A stretch of 64,000 bases of DNA from Enoplolaimus lenunculus (GCA_030248215.1 JASANG010002859.1:124001-188000); one strand, 5' to 3'; shown: positions 34,228 to 45,094, numbered from the stretch's first letter. Program-made: numbers and translations. Notes: generated by a model not told the origin, from the sequence alone.

Positions 34228-34430
34228 CTTACCTTAAGATTAGACTTTAAGTTATATCTGTGCAACCAAGGCGGTTTTTTATTTGTTTCTGTTTCTTGTT
34301 ATTATTATTGTGTGTTTGCTGACAAAATTATTCATTTCTTTTTAAACATTTACTACGCTTCATCGTGATTCTTAAAAGTGCATAAACTTACAGTGTCACA
34401 ATTACTGAATTTAAAACTTCTTAAAACAAG

Positions 34431-34896
34431 GGCCCATATTCTCAGTCACTGTAAATTCCAATGAGTTGATTAATCAATTCAGCTAGCGAGTTGGTTATTT
34501 CTGAATTAATATCAGTAAACATTAATTCACTGTGAGTTGAATTGTTTCTCACTCTGAGTTGAATTGACTCTGGATAAGTTGTTTAATTAACTCAGAATGA
34601 ATTGAACCAACTCAAAATTCGAAGTTCTGATAGTTCTAACTCAGACTGAGTGATTCAACTCATTAGGAATTATAATCAATTCACTGGGATTTACTGTGTA
34701 ACATCATTCATCAGTTGGTAATAGGTTTTCAAACTCACAAACTGTTGCGATTGCAAATCTCAAAATTTTGCACAGGAATAGGATAAATGAAACTTGAGAA
34801 CTGTGATGAATTTCTTAGCTCTCCGTTCAGTGATTCGATAATTCCAAGACAAATCACCAACTGGTGGTAGGTGCTATACACATTTGAGAATACGGT
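34431..34896. repeat. Family N MITE (N3) split by a family C element
   Basis: Left end GGGCCCATATTCTCA, then C16 (34447-34698), then the N body (CAGTTGGTAATAGGTTTTC) and right end CACATTTGAGAATACGG. Confidence 0.75.
34447..34698. repeat. Family C MITE (C16) nested in N3
   Basis: CACTGTAAATTCCAATGAG ... GGGATTTACTGTG. Confidence 0.8.
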
Positions 34897-35054
34897 CAAA
34901 GGTTGTGATGGTAAAACAGCAAGTTGTAAAGTGACTACTTAAATTTAAACAACTATTCAAATGAACGAATTGAAATATCAGGCAACTCGTATGGTTCGTT
35001 AATAGCCTTATAGGTTCATAGTAACAGCGAAATTTGGTATTTTATTCAAACCAA

Positions 35055-35157
35055 GGTCAATGTATAGAACAAGGCCGTAATAGTAGTATAAGCATTAAGC
35101 TTACTCTAATACAGTCCCACAGAAAAATGTTCCGCCCGTGAAATCTTGTCAAGGGCC
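35055..35157. repeat. Family A MITE (A15) without hexamer core
   Basis: GGTCAATGTATAGAACAAGG ... CTTGTCAAGGGCC. Only 103 bp: the CCTAAG core is absent, so the ends join directly through GTATAAGCATTAAGCTTACTC. Confidence 0.75.
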
Positions 35158-35495
35158 AAAACAAGGCACCCTGCGACCCAGATTTGTTTTCAAAATTCAT
35201 ACAAGTTTGGTTATATATCGTTTAAGACCAGTATTCCGCTGATAGTAAAGCACAAAAAGTTTTAGCGAATTTTATTCTTATATTGATTTTATCCAAATCG
35301 CAATAGCAACAAATGGAACTGGAAGCGTCTATTCTCCATTTCTATGCGGATTCTGTCTATCCTTACTGACCAAAGATTTGTCGACAGCAGTAAAAGAATT
35401 CTATAATTTGTAATAGTTTCTTGTCTTCTCGATACATGTGTTCGATTAAAACTGAACTCACTCTCAGTACAGTAAACGTCACTGGAAGACAGGTA

Positions 35496-35746
35496 CACTG
35501 TAAATCCCAGTGAGTTGATTTTAATTCAGGACGAGTTGAATCACTCAGTCAGAGTTATGACTTTCTCAACTCAGGATTCGGAGTCAATAAAATTCACTCT
35601 GATTTAGTTATTCAACTCACTCAGAATCAACTGAACTCAGAGAGGGAATCGACTCAACTTGAAGTGAGTTAATGTTTGCTGTTATTAACTCAGAAATAAC
35701 TAACTTTTTAGCTGAGTTGATTAATCAACTCATTGAAATTTACAGT
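35496..35746. repeat. Family C MITE (C17)
   Basis: CACTGTAAATCCCAGTGAG ... TGAAATTTACAGT. Confidence 0.8.
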
Positions 35747-35909
35747 TGTATATTTAGTATATTTTGCAATATAAGCATAAGAAAATCAGCAAAAAATCGC
35801 TCAAACTTTCGTAATTTTTGTTCTACATTTACGGAAGACGAGGAACGGTACACGTTTTCTGCGCAGGTCCCTTAGAGGGCTGAAAAGTGTATTGCGGGTT
35901 AGGGTTATG

Positions 35910-36162
35910 CACTGTAAATTTCAGTGAGTTGATTTTAACTCAGAATGAGTTGAATCACTCAGTGTGAGTTAGGACTATCAGAACTCAGAATTTTGAGTTG
36001 ATTCAGTTCATTCTGAGTTAATTAATCAACTCACCCAGAGTCAACTCAACTCATAGTAGAGAATCAACTCAACTCAGTGTGAGTTAATGCTTATTGTTAG
36101 TAACTCAGAAATAACTAACTCGCTGGCTGAGTTGATAAATCAACTCATTGGAATTTACAGGG
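35910..36162. repeat. Family C MITE (C18)
   Basis: CACTGTAAATTTCAGTGAG ... TGGAATTTACAGGG. Confidence 0.8.
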
Positions 36163-36363
36163 TGTCCCACGTTCTAATACTTTGTTTAGGACCTTATCTA
36201 AAACGTTCAAGTGCCAGTCTCCTATATAACTGAGTGCGGTGAAGTCCTGTTTGATAGCGGATATGAAAATATAAATAAAATATTCATTCGGGAAACAGTT
36301 AACGATCAAAAGAATTTTAAAGTCTTTTATAGTATTTATCAGGATGCGTTTTGAACATATATA

Positions 36364-36618
36364 CACTGTAAATTTCAGTGAGTTGATTTTAACTCAGAAT
36401 GAGTTGAATCATTCAGTCTGAGTTAGGACTATTAGAACTCAGAAGTTTTAGTTGATTCAATTCATTCTCTATTATAAATTAATCAACTCACACAGAGTCA
36501 ACTCAACTCAGCGTGAGAATCAACTCAACAGAGAGTGAGTTAACGTTTACTGATATTAATTTAGAAATAACCAACTTGCTAGCTGAATTGATTAATCAAC
36601 TCATTGGAATTTACAGTG
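36364..36618. repeat. Family C MITE (C19)
   Basis: CACTGTAAATTTCAGTGAG ... TGGAATTTACAGTG, TA on both sides. Confidence 0.85.
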
Positions 36619-36795
36619 TACATATATATACACATATATCTCAACGTTTAGCCGTAAAACTAAAAGCAGCCAAACGTCAAGTTTATTAGACTATTATTTA
36701 CTTATTACGGTGTATTGGGACATCAAAGCGTAGTTTTGCGTCCATCAGCGGCCTAAAACAATATGTTTTTGAGCCGTATAGGTACAGCGCACGAA

Positions 36796-37322
36796 CATCC
36801 GGAGGTGAAAAATCCCGGAGCCGGAAGTCGTCGAAACTTGCCGGAGCCAGAGGTGAAACCGGAAATGAGGTGAAACTAAGTACTTAAAATGAGGTTTAAT
36901 TGGCTAATTTTAGCAAATCTCTGTAAAGCGTTGTTAAACTTTGTGATTTCACGCTTATGTTTTAGACAATCAATGGCGGATCCGTTTGGGGGCCTCCCTG
37001 GCCGTGCCCCCCCAAAAGCATCTCGACAAAAATTATATAGAGTGTCAATTGCTGTTCTACGCTGTTTATTTCTTTGTTTTATACACAATAGTATAAGCAG
37101 CTTATAATAAGCCCCGTCTTATTTCCCTCCCATTTGGGACACTACAGTATGTGTCAAAAATAAGTTTATTACCTGTGAAATTTTGGCCCCCCATTTTGAG
37201 ATCCTGGATCCGCCACTGTACACTATCTTGTGATTTGTTCCTTGGTGCCTCCGACAAAAATTGTACCGTATCCGGAGGTCAATTTTCTGTCGACGCTGGA
37301 GCGGCAGACCTCCGACGGTATT
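36796..37322. repeat. Family P MITE (P3) split by a family G element
   Basis: ATCCGGAGGTGAAAAATCCC on the left, CGGCAGACCTCCGACGG on the right; interrupted at 36970-37219 by G2. Confidence 0.7.
36970..37219. repeat. Family G MITE (G2), inverted, nested in P3
   Basis: CAATGGCGGATCCGTTTGG ... ATCCTGGATCCGCCACTG. Contains a short family F remnant (37100-37148) at the same internal junction as in G1. Confidence 0.8.
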
Positions 37323-37655
37323 TTGGAGCATAGGTAACTTTATCAAGTATCAGTATAGCATCAATAAGCAATCATTAGATTCACCAGTAGGCGTTTGTTT
37401 GCCAAGTGTCACCTAAGGCCGCTCGATTTCAGCTTTGCTCTGTCTTGGACGTGGAAGAATGTTATATGTGTAATCAAAGAATTGATAACGTTACTTAACA
37501 ACAGATTGTTTGTTCAACGGAAAATGCTTAACATCTTTGCTTTATTGCTCAAGCGCCATTGTAACTGGCGTTTTAACGTGTAACACCCTTAATCACTGCT
37601 GGGTTTAGAAATTTAGTTAAATATACAGTCTCCGCAATGTCAATTGGACGAACGT

Positions 37656-37766
37656 ATAGAAGTCAATTTTATGGCAATAGTTCGTGGTTTGTGTGTGGGT
37701 CAAAAATAAGTTTATTACCTATGAAACTTTGGCCCCCCCATTGTGAGATCCTGGATCCGCCACTGA
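37656..37766. repeat. Family G half element (G3)
   Basis: TTATGGCAATAGTTCGTGG ... ATCCTGGATCCGCCACTG; only one end present. Confidence 0.7.
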
Positions 37767-38127
37767 GTCTCCGGCTTGACTGCACCTAACATTTTGCCTG
37801 CGGCGCTATTTACATTACATCTATATATTTCTGACATTTTGCGGCAATGACTCCTTACTCAGTCTGAAACTGTTGGCACAACTCGTAGCTATCGCAAACA
37901 TACAAAACTTAAAACTAAACTAACTTCATTTATGTTGAACGTAGCTATAAAATTTTTACTTTTCAAAGTTCTCGTTGATTGGTGAGAAAATCTAAGATGA
38001 TTTACTCGGATTACATTAGTGTTTCTTTCATTATTGTCAAAAAATATTTATATACACTCCAGTGAAATATTTCACTATTTTTTCTAAAAGGCAATTAAAC
38101 CCAGATCATGCAAAGCACTTTATCTCC

Positions 38128-38414
38128 TAATATAAGTCCGTAAGCGGGTAGAGTCCCGAAATCCTAATTAGAGTCCATGAAGGTGAATTATTTCTAATGG
38201 TAGTGCATAAATGATCGCTCATGCTATTGACGCAAGACAAATAAACGTTTAATTTAACGGATAGTTGCAGTACCGAATATATATCAGTAACGAAGGGTGG
38301 CGGAGCGTGGGTTAAAAATCAATAGCAGTGCATAACCGAGTAACAAGGTTGGCACCCTCTGGAGAGGTCAAATAAAAATCAGTCTCCTCTCTTATTCGGG
38401 TCACTTCACTACAG
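38128..38414. repeat. Family F MITE (F2), left end lost
   Basis: AGTCCGTAAGCGGGTAGAG ... CTTATTCGGGTCACTTCAC. Confidence 0.65.
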
Positions 38415-38515
38415 TGTGCGGAAAAAGTTCAATTCTTACAGTAAAACGGTGTTAATTGCACAAAAATAATCCGAAACTTGAGCCTTTTTATTTTTAAGCT
38501 ATCACTGTTTTTAAG

Positions 38516-38622
38516 CTTATGTTTGGGTGAACCAAACGTCAAGTTACAGGCAGTTACTTCTTGCGGTACGAGCAGACGATCTGGCTGACGTATATGTAAA
38601 TGAGATGGTTGCTATCGAACAG
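38516..38622 (+). CDS. Gene 1 exon 15
   Basis: Acceptor CTGTTTTTAAG, donor CAG-GTACAC, phase 1 in and 0 out. It encodes YVWVNQTSSYRQLLLAVRA and DDLADVYVNEMVAIEQ. It supplies exactly the 1-to-0 phase change between exons 14 and 16. It sits where exon 5 sits in the first block (before the SEQWRS exon), and DDLADVYVNEM loosely resembles exon 5's MDLAEELMDK. Confidence 0.55.
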
Positions 38623-38854
38623 GTACACAGCGTAGAAAATTTGCCCGTTTTGAACCAACATGACCCAATACATTACAGTTTTTTTGAACCTCAAAATCTT
38701 ACAATTGCTATTGTATGCATGCAGCTGGTTTCTGGATCCTCGTAACTCAGTAACTAAACGTTTGGTTAAAACTGAAAATAGATTTCTCAACTCTAATTTT
38801 TATCTAGTTTATAACTGTAGTTATTGGTCAAAAGTTCTCTGGCTAACCTAATAT

Positions 38855-39090
38855 GGCCCATGTATAGAACAGGGCACGAACAGTAGTATATGCATATTCC
38901 GGTTCCTAAGCCTAAGCCTAAGCCTTAGCCTAAGCCTAAGCCTAAACCTAAGCCTAAGCGTCAGGATGAGCCTATTCCTAAGCCTAAGCCTAAGCGTAAG
39001 CAAAACAAACAAAGTAAGTCTAAAGCTCAAACAGGACACTATTACAGCCCTGCCGGAAAACGATCAGGCCCTGTTCTATACGTGGGGCCC
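38855..39090. repeat. Family A MITE (A16)
   Basis: GGCCCATGTATAGAACAGGG ... CCCTGTTCTATACGTGGGG with a long CCTAAG core; ends 60 bases before exon 16. Confidence 0.9.
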
Positions 39091-39149
39091 TAATCTGATA
39101 GTAGGCCACTTTATGACACCTAAAACCAAGGCGTACACAAGGGTTTTAG

Positions 39150-39300
39150 GATGCAAGCGAGCAATGGCGATCAAGAATAGTAAAACTTCTTCAAGACAAA
39201 CAATCCAAGACAACCACAAGTGATGCAAGCGCATTGTGCTCCACAAGCGAAGTTCGTAAATTGAAAGAATTTTTTGAAGCATGGCAACAAGGTTTAAATG
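39150..39300 (+). CDS. Gene 1 exon 16 (paralogue of exon 6)
   Basis: Acceptor GGGTTTTAG, donor AATG-GTAGGC, phase 0 in and 1 out. It encodes ASEQWRSRIVKLLQDKQSK and SEVRKLKEFFEAWQQGLN. It matches exon 6 in order, phase and core motif. A family E MITE starts 32 bases after the donor. Confidence 0.8.
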
Positions 39301-39331
39301 GTAGGCACTGAATAACAGTTGTGCGTGATAT

Positions 39332-39641
39332 TGGCTGGGTTTCTGAAATCTTGCTTAAGTATTTACTTAATTTATGCTTAAGTCATTATTTAAGTCGCCG
39401 ATTTAAGTAAATACTTAACTTTTTGGGGTAAAACAACGAATTGGAAATTATGGTATCCCAATTGAACCAAGATTAGTAGGCTAAATGTATTACTCTGTAA
39501 TTTATTAAATATGGCGAGCGATTTAAGTATTTACTTAATAACTGAAGTACAGTTACAGAAACGATAAGTTGCGCAAGTAGTTTACTTAACTAATACTTAA
39601 GAATGAAGTTGTACTTAAGTTGAGTTTCGGAAACCCAGGCA
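39332..39641. repeat. Family E MITE (E5)
   Basis: TGGCTGGGTTTCTGAAATC ... GAGTTTCGGAAACCCAGGC, starting 32 bases after the exon 16 donor. Confidence 0.8.
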
Positions 39642-39642
39642 T

Positions 39643-40014
39643 TGGCTCGGTTACCGAAACCCAACTTAAGTACGACTTAGTACTTATAAGTGTGGGTTAA
39701 GTAATTGCTTAACTATTTTGCCATTTTTAAACGCGTACTAAGTTAAGTAAATACTTAAGTCGCTAACTAAATTTGATATACTGCAAATTAACCGCTCAGG
39801 CATACTATTAACCTTTGTGTAATTGAAATTGTAAACTCATCATGCCTCCTTAGTATAAAGCAAAACTCTTAGTTTCTTGTTATGATAATGGCTGCTATTT
39901 GGCACTTCTTTGGTTTTGCTCCAAAATTTGAGTATTTACATAAGTCGGCGACTTAAGTAATTACTTTAGTATAACTTAAGTAAATACTTAAGTAAGATTT
40001 CAGAAACCCAGCCA
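39643..40014. repeat. Family E MITE (E6), tandem to E5
   Basis: TGGCTCGGTTACCGAAACCC ... TTTCAGAAACCCAGCCA; abuts E5 directly. Confidence 0.8.
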
Positions 40015-40612
40015 TTGTCAATTTCCCATTTTGTTTTAGGAATTTATGTTGCACTGCAATGCAACTTTACAGTAAACATGAATATTAAATAATGTTTTAC
40101 AAAGGTGAATCATGCGGGCTTCACGTCATAAGCGGGGCAGCTTGGGACATGTTTTGTTCCTACTAGACTATTGGGTAACATTTCGTCTGCTAATAAACCC
40201 TGTATCGTATTCAAAAATTCGTATTTGTATGCTATTAACATGTGTGGGTCACCTTTTGTTCTTGAATATCATATGATATATTTTGAAATGTCTGCATGCT
40301 TGAGGTAACTTACCGCGCAGTATCACGTGACATATCGTCTCTTGTATATATTGATAGTTTGAAAGCGGTGGCTCATACGAGTTTTGTCTGTTGACCCAAT
40401 AGAAGAGCCTGAATTTTAACGTTGACGTCGAATCAACATGGGACAAGCCGTGTCGCGCCTGCCCCGGTTATAACGTGAACCCCGCGTCAACCTCGTTCTT
40501 ATCGCTGCGTTTGACCCAGCCTTTTGTCATAAATTCCAAAGCGACGTCTTTTAACTGTAAATTTTCTCAACATTAATAAACTTGAAAATTGTGTAATTTC
40601 AGTTGAATGCAA

Positions 40613-40672
40613 CACCGAGTCTCCTCCCGCGGTTACAACGAGACTGGATAATCAAACTGAAAGTAAGTTTTG
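40613..40672 (+). CDS. Gene 1 exon 17 (short)
   Basis: Acceptor TGTAATTTCAG, donor GAAA-GTAAGT, phase 1-1, 20 codons: ECNTESPPAVTTRLDNQTE. Strong splice sites. No domain. Confidence 0.65.
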
Positions 40673-40778
40673 TATCCAAATTTTTACTGAAAATGTTATT
40701 AAGGGTTACTTATAACATGACAGTTAAATAAACTCTGTATGTCGGCTCGAGAGCAGTTTGAAACTAAACACATATATG

Positions 40779-41005
40779 TACTGTAATGATCCGAATAAGA
40801 GGAGGTAATAAGAAGAGGTCCCCATTTTGAGTCCCAATCAATAGGAGTCCGTAAGCAGATAGAGTCCGTAAACCATAATTAGAGTCCATAAATGTCAGTT
40901 ATCTCTTATTGTAGCGCATAAATGACTCCAGGACGAAATAAAGTTGAGTTCGAAACGTTAAAGCGTACTTGAGTTTTGAAAGTAACATTCCTATGTATAA
41001 CCTTG
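40779..41005. repeat. Family F MITE (F3), truncated
   Basis: TACTGTAATGATCCGAATAAG ... TTAAAGCGTACTTGAG; no right end. Confidence 0.7.
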
Positions 41006-41054
41006 CATTATCGCTCATATATCACAATTCAATGGGATCGCCGTATTTTTTCAG

Positions 41055-41138
41055 AAACAGAAGAAGAATCAGCCCCAGTCACGGTTCCTTTACTTAGCCA
41101 GCTTTTCGATTCCAGCTTCGCATACAAGAAACGCAAAA
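41055..41138 (+). CDS. Gene 1 exon 18 (LLSQLFD module)
   Basis: Acceptor TATTTTTTCAG, donor AAAA-GTAAGT, phase 1-1, 28 codons. The core is VTVPLLSQLFDSSFAYKKRK, a diverged LRQxFE module with F-D in place of F-E and the same basic tail. Confidence 0.75.
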
Positions 41139-41851
41139 GTAAGTGAAAGGCTAATTTCCGACCACTGAGTTGCTTGCTTAGTCTGCCCCTCAGCAGTGTT
41201 AATTAGGCAGAAGGCAAAAGTTTTCTTCGCACTGATGGTTTTACTTTCGCAAGCCTAATGTGAGGTTAGACTGACGACAGACGCAGGGCGTTGTCAGGTG
41301 GGGCAAAGGGGCTATGCCCCCAATGGTTTTGAAAAGATTTTATTTTTGCATAAATTGAAACTATGATCTTTTGTGCATACAGTTTTCTCGAATATAGTCA
41401 ACCAGAAGAGCACATCAGAATCAGTCTGCATCCCAGTAGTAGTTTGGGCTGCCCAAATTGCAATTGTCGTTTGGGTCGTCCCAGTTGCCGACTGGGGCAA
41501 TTAGCTCTTTGAGGCACGATATATGTACCAAGTTTTATTTTCTCACGCGTTATAGTGTGTAGTGCCTGTTTTTTTGTACAATTAACACATATATTAAATA
41601 TTATATATTAAATATTTAAAGTATTGTGTAACCCCCCAAACAAATATCCTGGCTACACCCATGGATAGACAACGACAACTAAGCCTGTGCCTACGCCTAA
41701 TACTAAGCTTATTTTTTATAACACGGCCATTTCGTATATGTGGCGCAACTTTTGTATGGGAACGAACAAGTAGACTATCTATCAAGTAGCTTCATAATCA
41801 CTGTGTTTTGACACCCACAACGATTTGTTTCAATTATTCTGCGAATTTCAG

Positions 41852-42355
41852 TTAAACAAGCAGTGCAAGCGCTCGAAGATACATGGGCTCATTCAGAACC
41901 AGGCCAAATGCGCCATGGCGGCGATTATGACACCACTTCCGACAAAAGCACCGAAAATTCACCGGATAAAATTGCAGAAAACCAGTTGCCAAGTTTGTCT
42001 GATATCCTGGAGCAACAGCAATTATTAGTCAAATCTACTGCGACTTTTCAGCCGAAATCGCGAAAAAGCAAATGCAATGAGTACCGTCACGCTGTACTAA
42101 AGCATCAAAATTGCAAATTTGCAACGCAAAATGCAATTCACCACCACAGGCTCGCGATTGAGACTGCAACTGCTCAAAGACGTTCAGTAAACGCAACGCA
42201 GCGTTTGTTTCCAAAACAAGTTCCGAAAACATCCGAAGGGTCAAGTTTCGAATCGAAAAAGCTCAAAGAAAGTAATTTAGTATCAAAATCAACCAATGAT
42301 CACAAAACGGCAAATGTACGTCGTGAAAGCGGCGTTGATGATTACAAACCCGCAG
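41852..42355 (+). CDS. Gene 1 exon 19 (paralogue of the end of exon 4)
   Basis: Acceptor GCGAATTTCAG, donor GCAG-GTACGA, phase 1-1, 168 codons. It begins VKQAVQALEDTWAHSEP, followed by NQLPSLSDILEQQQLLVK. The second half has SVNATQRLFPKQVPK and ends RRESGVDDYKPAG, repeating the QRLFPKQ...DDYRPAG end of exon 4, which also has a phase-1 donor. Confidence 0.85.
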
Positions 42356-42794
42356 GTACGAATTTTTCAACCATGACCTGAAGCAGTTACATGGAGCTCA
42401 GATGCGCCGGAGCTGTCACCCTATACCCTCACAGGAGGCCCCCACTCCAAAGAGTGGCAAAAACCCTAACAAGGTTTTGAACAAAAAATTTGAAGAATAT
42501 TTTTAATTATCTCAAGGGTGCACCAGCCCGGAATTGTGGGTGGTTTCACCGTAGCCTGCACCGATGGAGATCAGAGACACTTGTTTTTTACTAAACTTGT
42601 CAGGTTCGTGGTCGCTGATGCACTTTGAAACGAATTTCAAACGGGAGTTTAAATATTTTGCTTGTTTTAAATTGTCTAAGATTCCAAACCAGTCTGGTTC
42701 GACTCATATCGCTTTTAATACTCAACTGTAAAAACAATTTGACTGTAAGCGTGGTAAAGTAGCATCCTGTATTATAAAATGCGATGCATAATTT

Positions 42795-42942
42795 GGCCCA
42801 TGTTACTTTAAGGGGCGTCCAGGTTTCTGGTGGGTCTATAAAAGAGTAGGTTTAGATTCTAGATTATATTTTTTCTTAGGCTTAGGTTTAGGCTTAGGAA
42901 TACGCTTAATCTACTGTTACGCCCCTTAAAGTAACATTGGCC
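42795..42942. repeat. Family B MITE (B3)
   Basis: GGCCCATGTTACTTTAAGGG ... CCTTAAAGTAACATTGGCC, ending 30 bases before exon 20. Confidence 0.85.
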
Positions 42943-42972
42943 CATAATTTTATGGTTCAATCTTTATTTAAG

Positions 42973-43062
42973 CTAAAGAAAACGAAATGTCCATGAAAAC
43001 TGCTTTCAGTCTGCTGCGTCAACAATATGAGCGTGGATTTGATCGAGAAAACCAACGCCACA
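42973..43062 (+). CDS. Gene 1 exon 20 (LLRQQYE module)
   Basis: Acceptor CTTTATTTAAG, donor CACA-GTAAAT, phase 1-1, 30 codons: KENEMSMKTAFSLLRQQYE followed by RGFDRENQRH. A family B MITE ends 30 bases upstream and a family M piece starts about 45 bases downstream, the same arrangement as around exon 22. Confidence 0.75.
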
Positions 43063-43107
43063 GTAAATAATTATATCACTAAGTATTTATCATAATTCGT
43101 AAGCACT

Positions 43108-43245
43108 ATTCAGACGTGCAACTTTTTGCTGCGAGAACTTGCAGCTGCAAATTGCACACAGAACTTGCAGTTTTGCATCAGCTAATGAGAAAGCGGCTGC
43201 AATAAATTGAGCGAACTTGCATCGCTATTCACACATGTGATCTAA
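43108..43245. repeat. Family M MITE (M2), partial
   Basis: TATTCAGACGTGCAAC ... GCTATTCACACATGTG; starts about 45 bases after the exon 20 donor. Confidence 0.65.
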
Positions 43246-43664
43246 ATTTCTAGTTATAGTTTTTAATGAATTATTTGGAACTGAAAATTTTTTGTTAATT
43301 ATTTTTAAATATCAATTCCTGTACTGAACTTAATATTTGACCCGGAAGGCATTTTCATCTACGTATTACGGTGATAGACCCCGATGGATCAAATTACAAT
43401 TTTTGACTCTATCCATTTACGGATTCTAAGGTTCAAAAACAGAAAGTACCCTTTTCTCGCATAATAGCCAATACGGTAGGCCCAAAACGGAACGCACACT
43501 GGGCACATTTTCAGTAAACCCAATTAATCCAATTGCCTGTTTTTGGCAAATAAATATTGAACCACAACTTTTTATTGCTTGATTTTGTCGGTTGCACCTA
43601 TGGCTTTAGAGGGTAAAGACAATTATTGCAAAAATAAAGACAAATAGACGTGTTTTATTTTCAG

Positions 43665-43751
43665 TTCCTGAAAAACAGGCTACGGAGCGGACTAAGGTCG
43701 CTGTGCTCCAGGAAATCTTCGAACAGTATACAACCCTAAAAATTGAGCCAG
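43665..43751 (+). CDS. Gene 1 exon 21 (VLQEIFE module)
   Basis: Acceptor TTATTTTCAG, donor CCAG-GTTTGT, phase 1-1, 29 codons. The core is TKVAVLQEIFEQYTTLKIEP. Confidence 0.75.
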
Positions 43752-43794
43752 GTTTGTTCATATATCCTACTCCTCAGAAAAATAGGCCCACGTA

Positions 43795-43882
43795 TCGATT
43801 TGCTTAGGCGTAGGCTCAGGTGTAACCGCTTTTTACGGATTGGCTTAGGCTTAGTGTTAGGAATATGCGTATACTACTGTAA
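43795..43882. repeat. Family A remnant
   Basis: GCTTAGGCGTAGGCTCAGG and GGAATATGCGTATACTACTG; no ends. Confidence 0.5.
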
Positions 43883-44176
43883 ATGCCACATTTTTCGACG
43901 AATACGAAGTTTGAACTTTGCAGTTTATCCATAAATAATCGTGGTGGGGGGGGGTCGAATAATAGTGCGCGTTATGGTGCAAACACGAGTCCGATAACGA
44001 GTGATAATGGCCTTCATTTTCTGAATTTAATATTCCATATTTTTGCTCTGCAATTTATCCGTTTATGGGAATAAGTTCTAACCGTTCGCCAGTCATCCAA
44101 ACGTGATAACATAGCTACAGAACTGAAATGTTTTCATTGAAGCAGACTAGAAGCTTGATTCAAGTTCAGCAATATG

Positions 44177-44360
44177 CGCCCATGTTACTTTAAGGGGCGT
44201 CCAGGTTTCTGGTGTGTCTATAAAAGAGTAGATTTAGATTCTAGATTGCATTTTTTTGCTTAGGTTTAGGCTTAGAAACTCACTATTGCAACACTTAGGC
44301 TTAGGGTTAGGTTTAGGAATACGCTTAATCTACTGTTACGCCCTTAAAGTAACATTGGCC
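44177..44360. repeat. Family B MITE (B4)
   Basis: GCGCCCATGTTACTTTAAGG ... CCTTAAAGTAACATTGGCC, ending 32 bases before exon 22. Confidence 0.85.
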
Positions 44361-44392
44361 GCAATATGTATGCGACTGTTGTGTAATTCCAG

Positions 44393-44476
44393 ACAACCAT
44401 GGTTCAATATCGAAGAGTCAAGTTGAAGAAATTCGACAGATGTTCGAGCCAGAGACAATGAGCACAAAGCACAAAA
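44393..44476 (+). CDS. Gene 1 exon 22 (EIRQMFE module)
   Basis: Acceptor GTAATTCCAG, donor AAAA-GTAAAT, phase 1-1, 28 codons: NHGSISKSQVEEIRQMFE followed by PETMSTKHK. A family B MITE ends 32 bases upstream and a family M element starts about 36 bases downstream. Confidence 0.75.
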
Positions 44477-44512
44477 GTAAATTGCAGTTTAAACACAACT
44501 TTTATGAATACC

Positions 44513-44783
44513 ATTCAAGCTCTATTCACACGTACAAGTTTTTGTTGCGAGAACTTGCAGCTGCAACTTGCACTTGCCAGTATTTTCCGAAATCCCGTTC
44601 GAAAAATTTGCAGCTGCAAATAATTCATTAAAAATCTATAGCTAGGAATTTATAGTTCACATGCGAGAATAACCATGCAAGCTCACTTAATTTATTGTAG
44701 CCGTTTTGTCATTGGCTGATGAAAAAATTCAAGTTCTGTGTGCAATTTGCAGCTGCAAGTTTGCACGTGTGGATTGGGCTTAA
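44513..44783. repeat. Family M MITE (M3)
   Basis: CTCTATTCACACGTACAAG ... TTGCACGTGTGGATTGGG, about 36 bases after the exon 22 donor. Confidence 0.75.
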
Positions 44784-45010
44784 TAGTTGGTGATAGGCCT
44801 TGTAACTTTCGAATTAGAAACTATATAGCGAGATTATAAATTTTGATTTTCCTTTTCTTTTGCGCCAGTTGAACACGTACAACTCTCAAAGGCGATAAGA
44901 TCGGACTACAGTGAGATACGATTTGTAATCATTTAGGTGAGGCACAGACACCGAAATAATCTTAGGTTAATAATTGTCAGCGTTAATTTTTGGAACCTTT
45001 TTGACTTTAG

Positions 45011-45094
45011 CTGATACAAACCAGCCAGCCAAAACAGCGGTCACCGCGCTTCGTCAAAGGTTCGAATGCAGTTCAACGAACCACAAACAAACAA
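45011..45094 (+). CDS. Gene 1 exon 23 (ALRQRFE module)
   Basis: Acceptor TTGACTTTAG, donor ACAA-GTAAGC, phase 1-1, 28 codons. DTNQPAKTAVTALRQRFE is closest to the consensus. This is the last full module. Confidence 0.8.
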
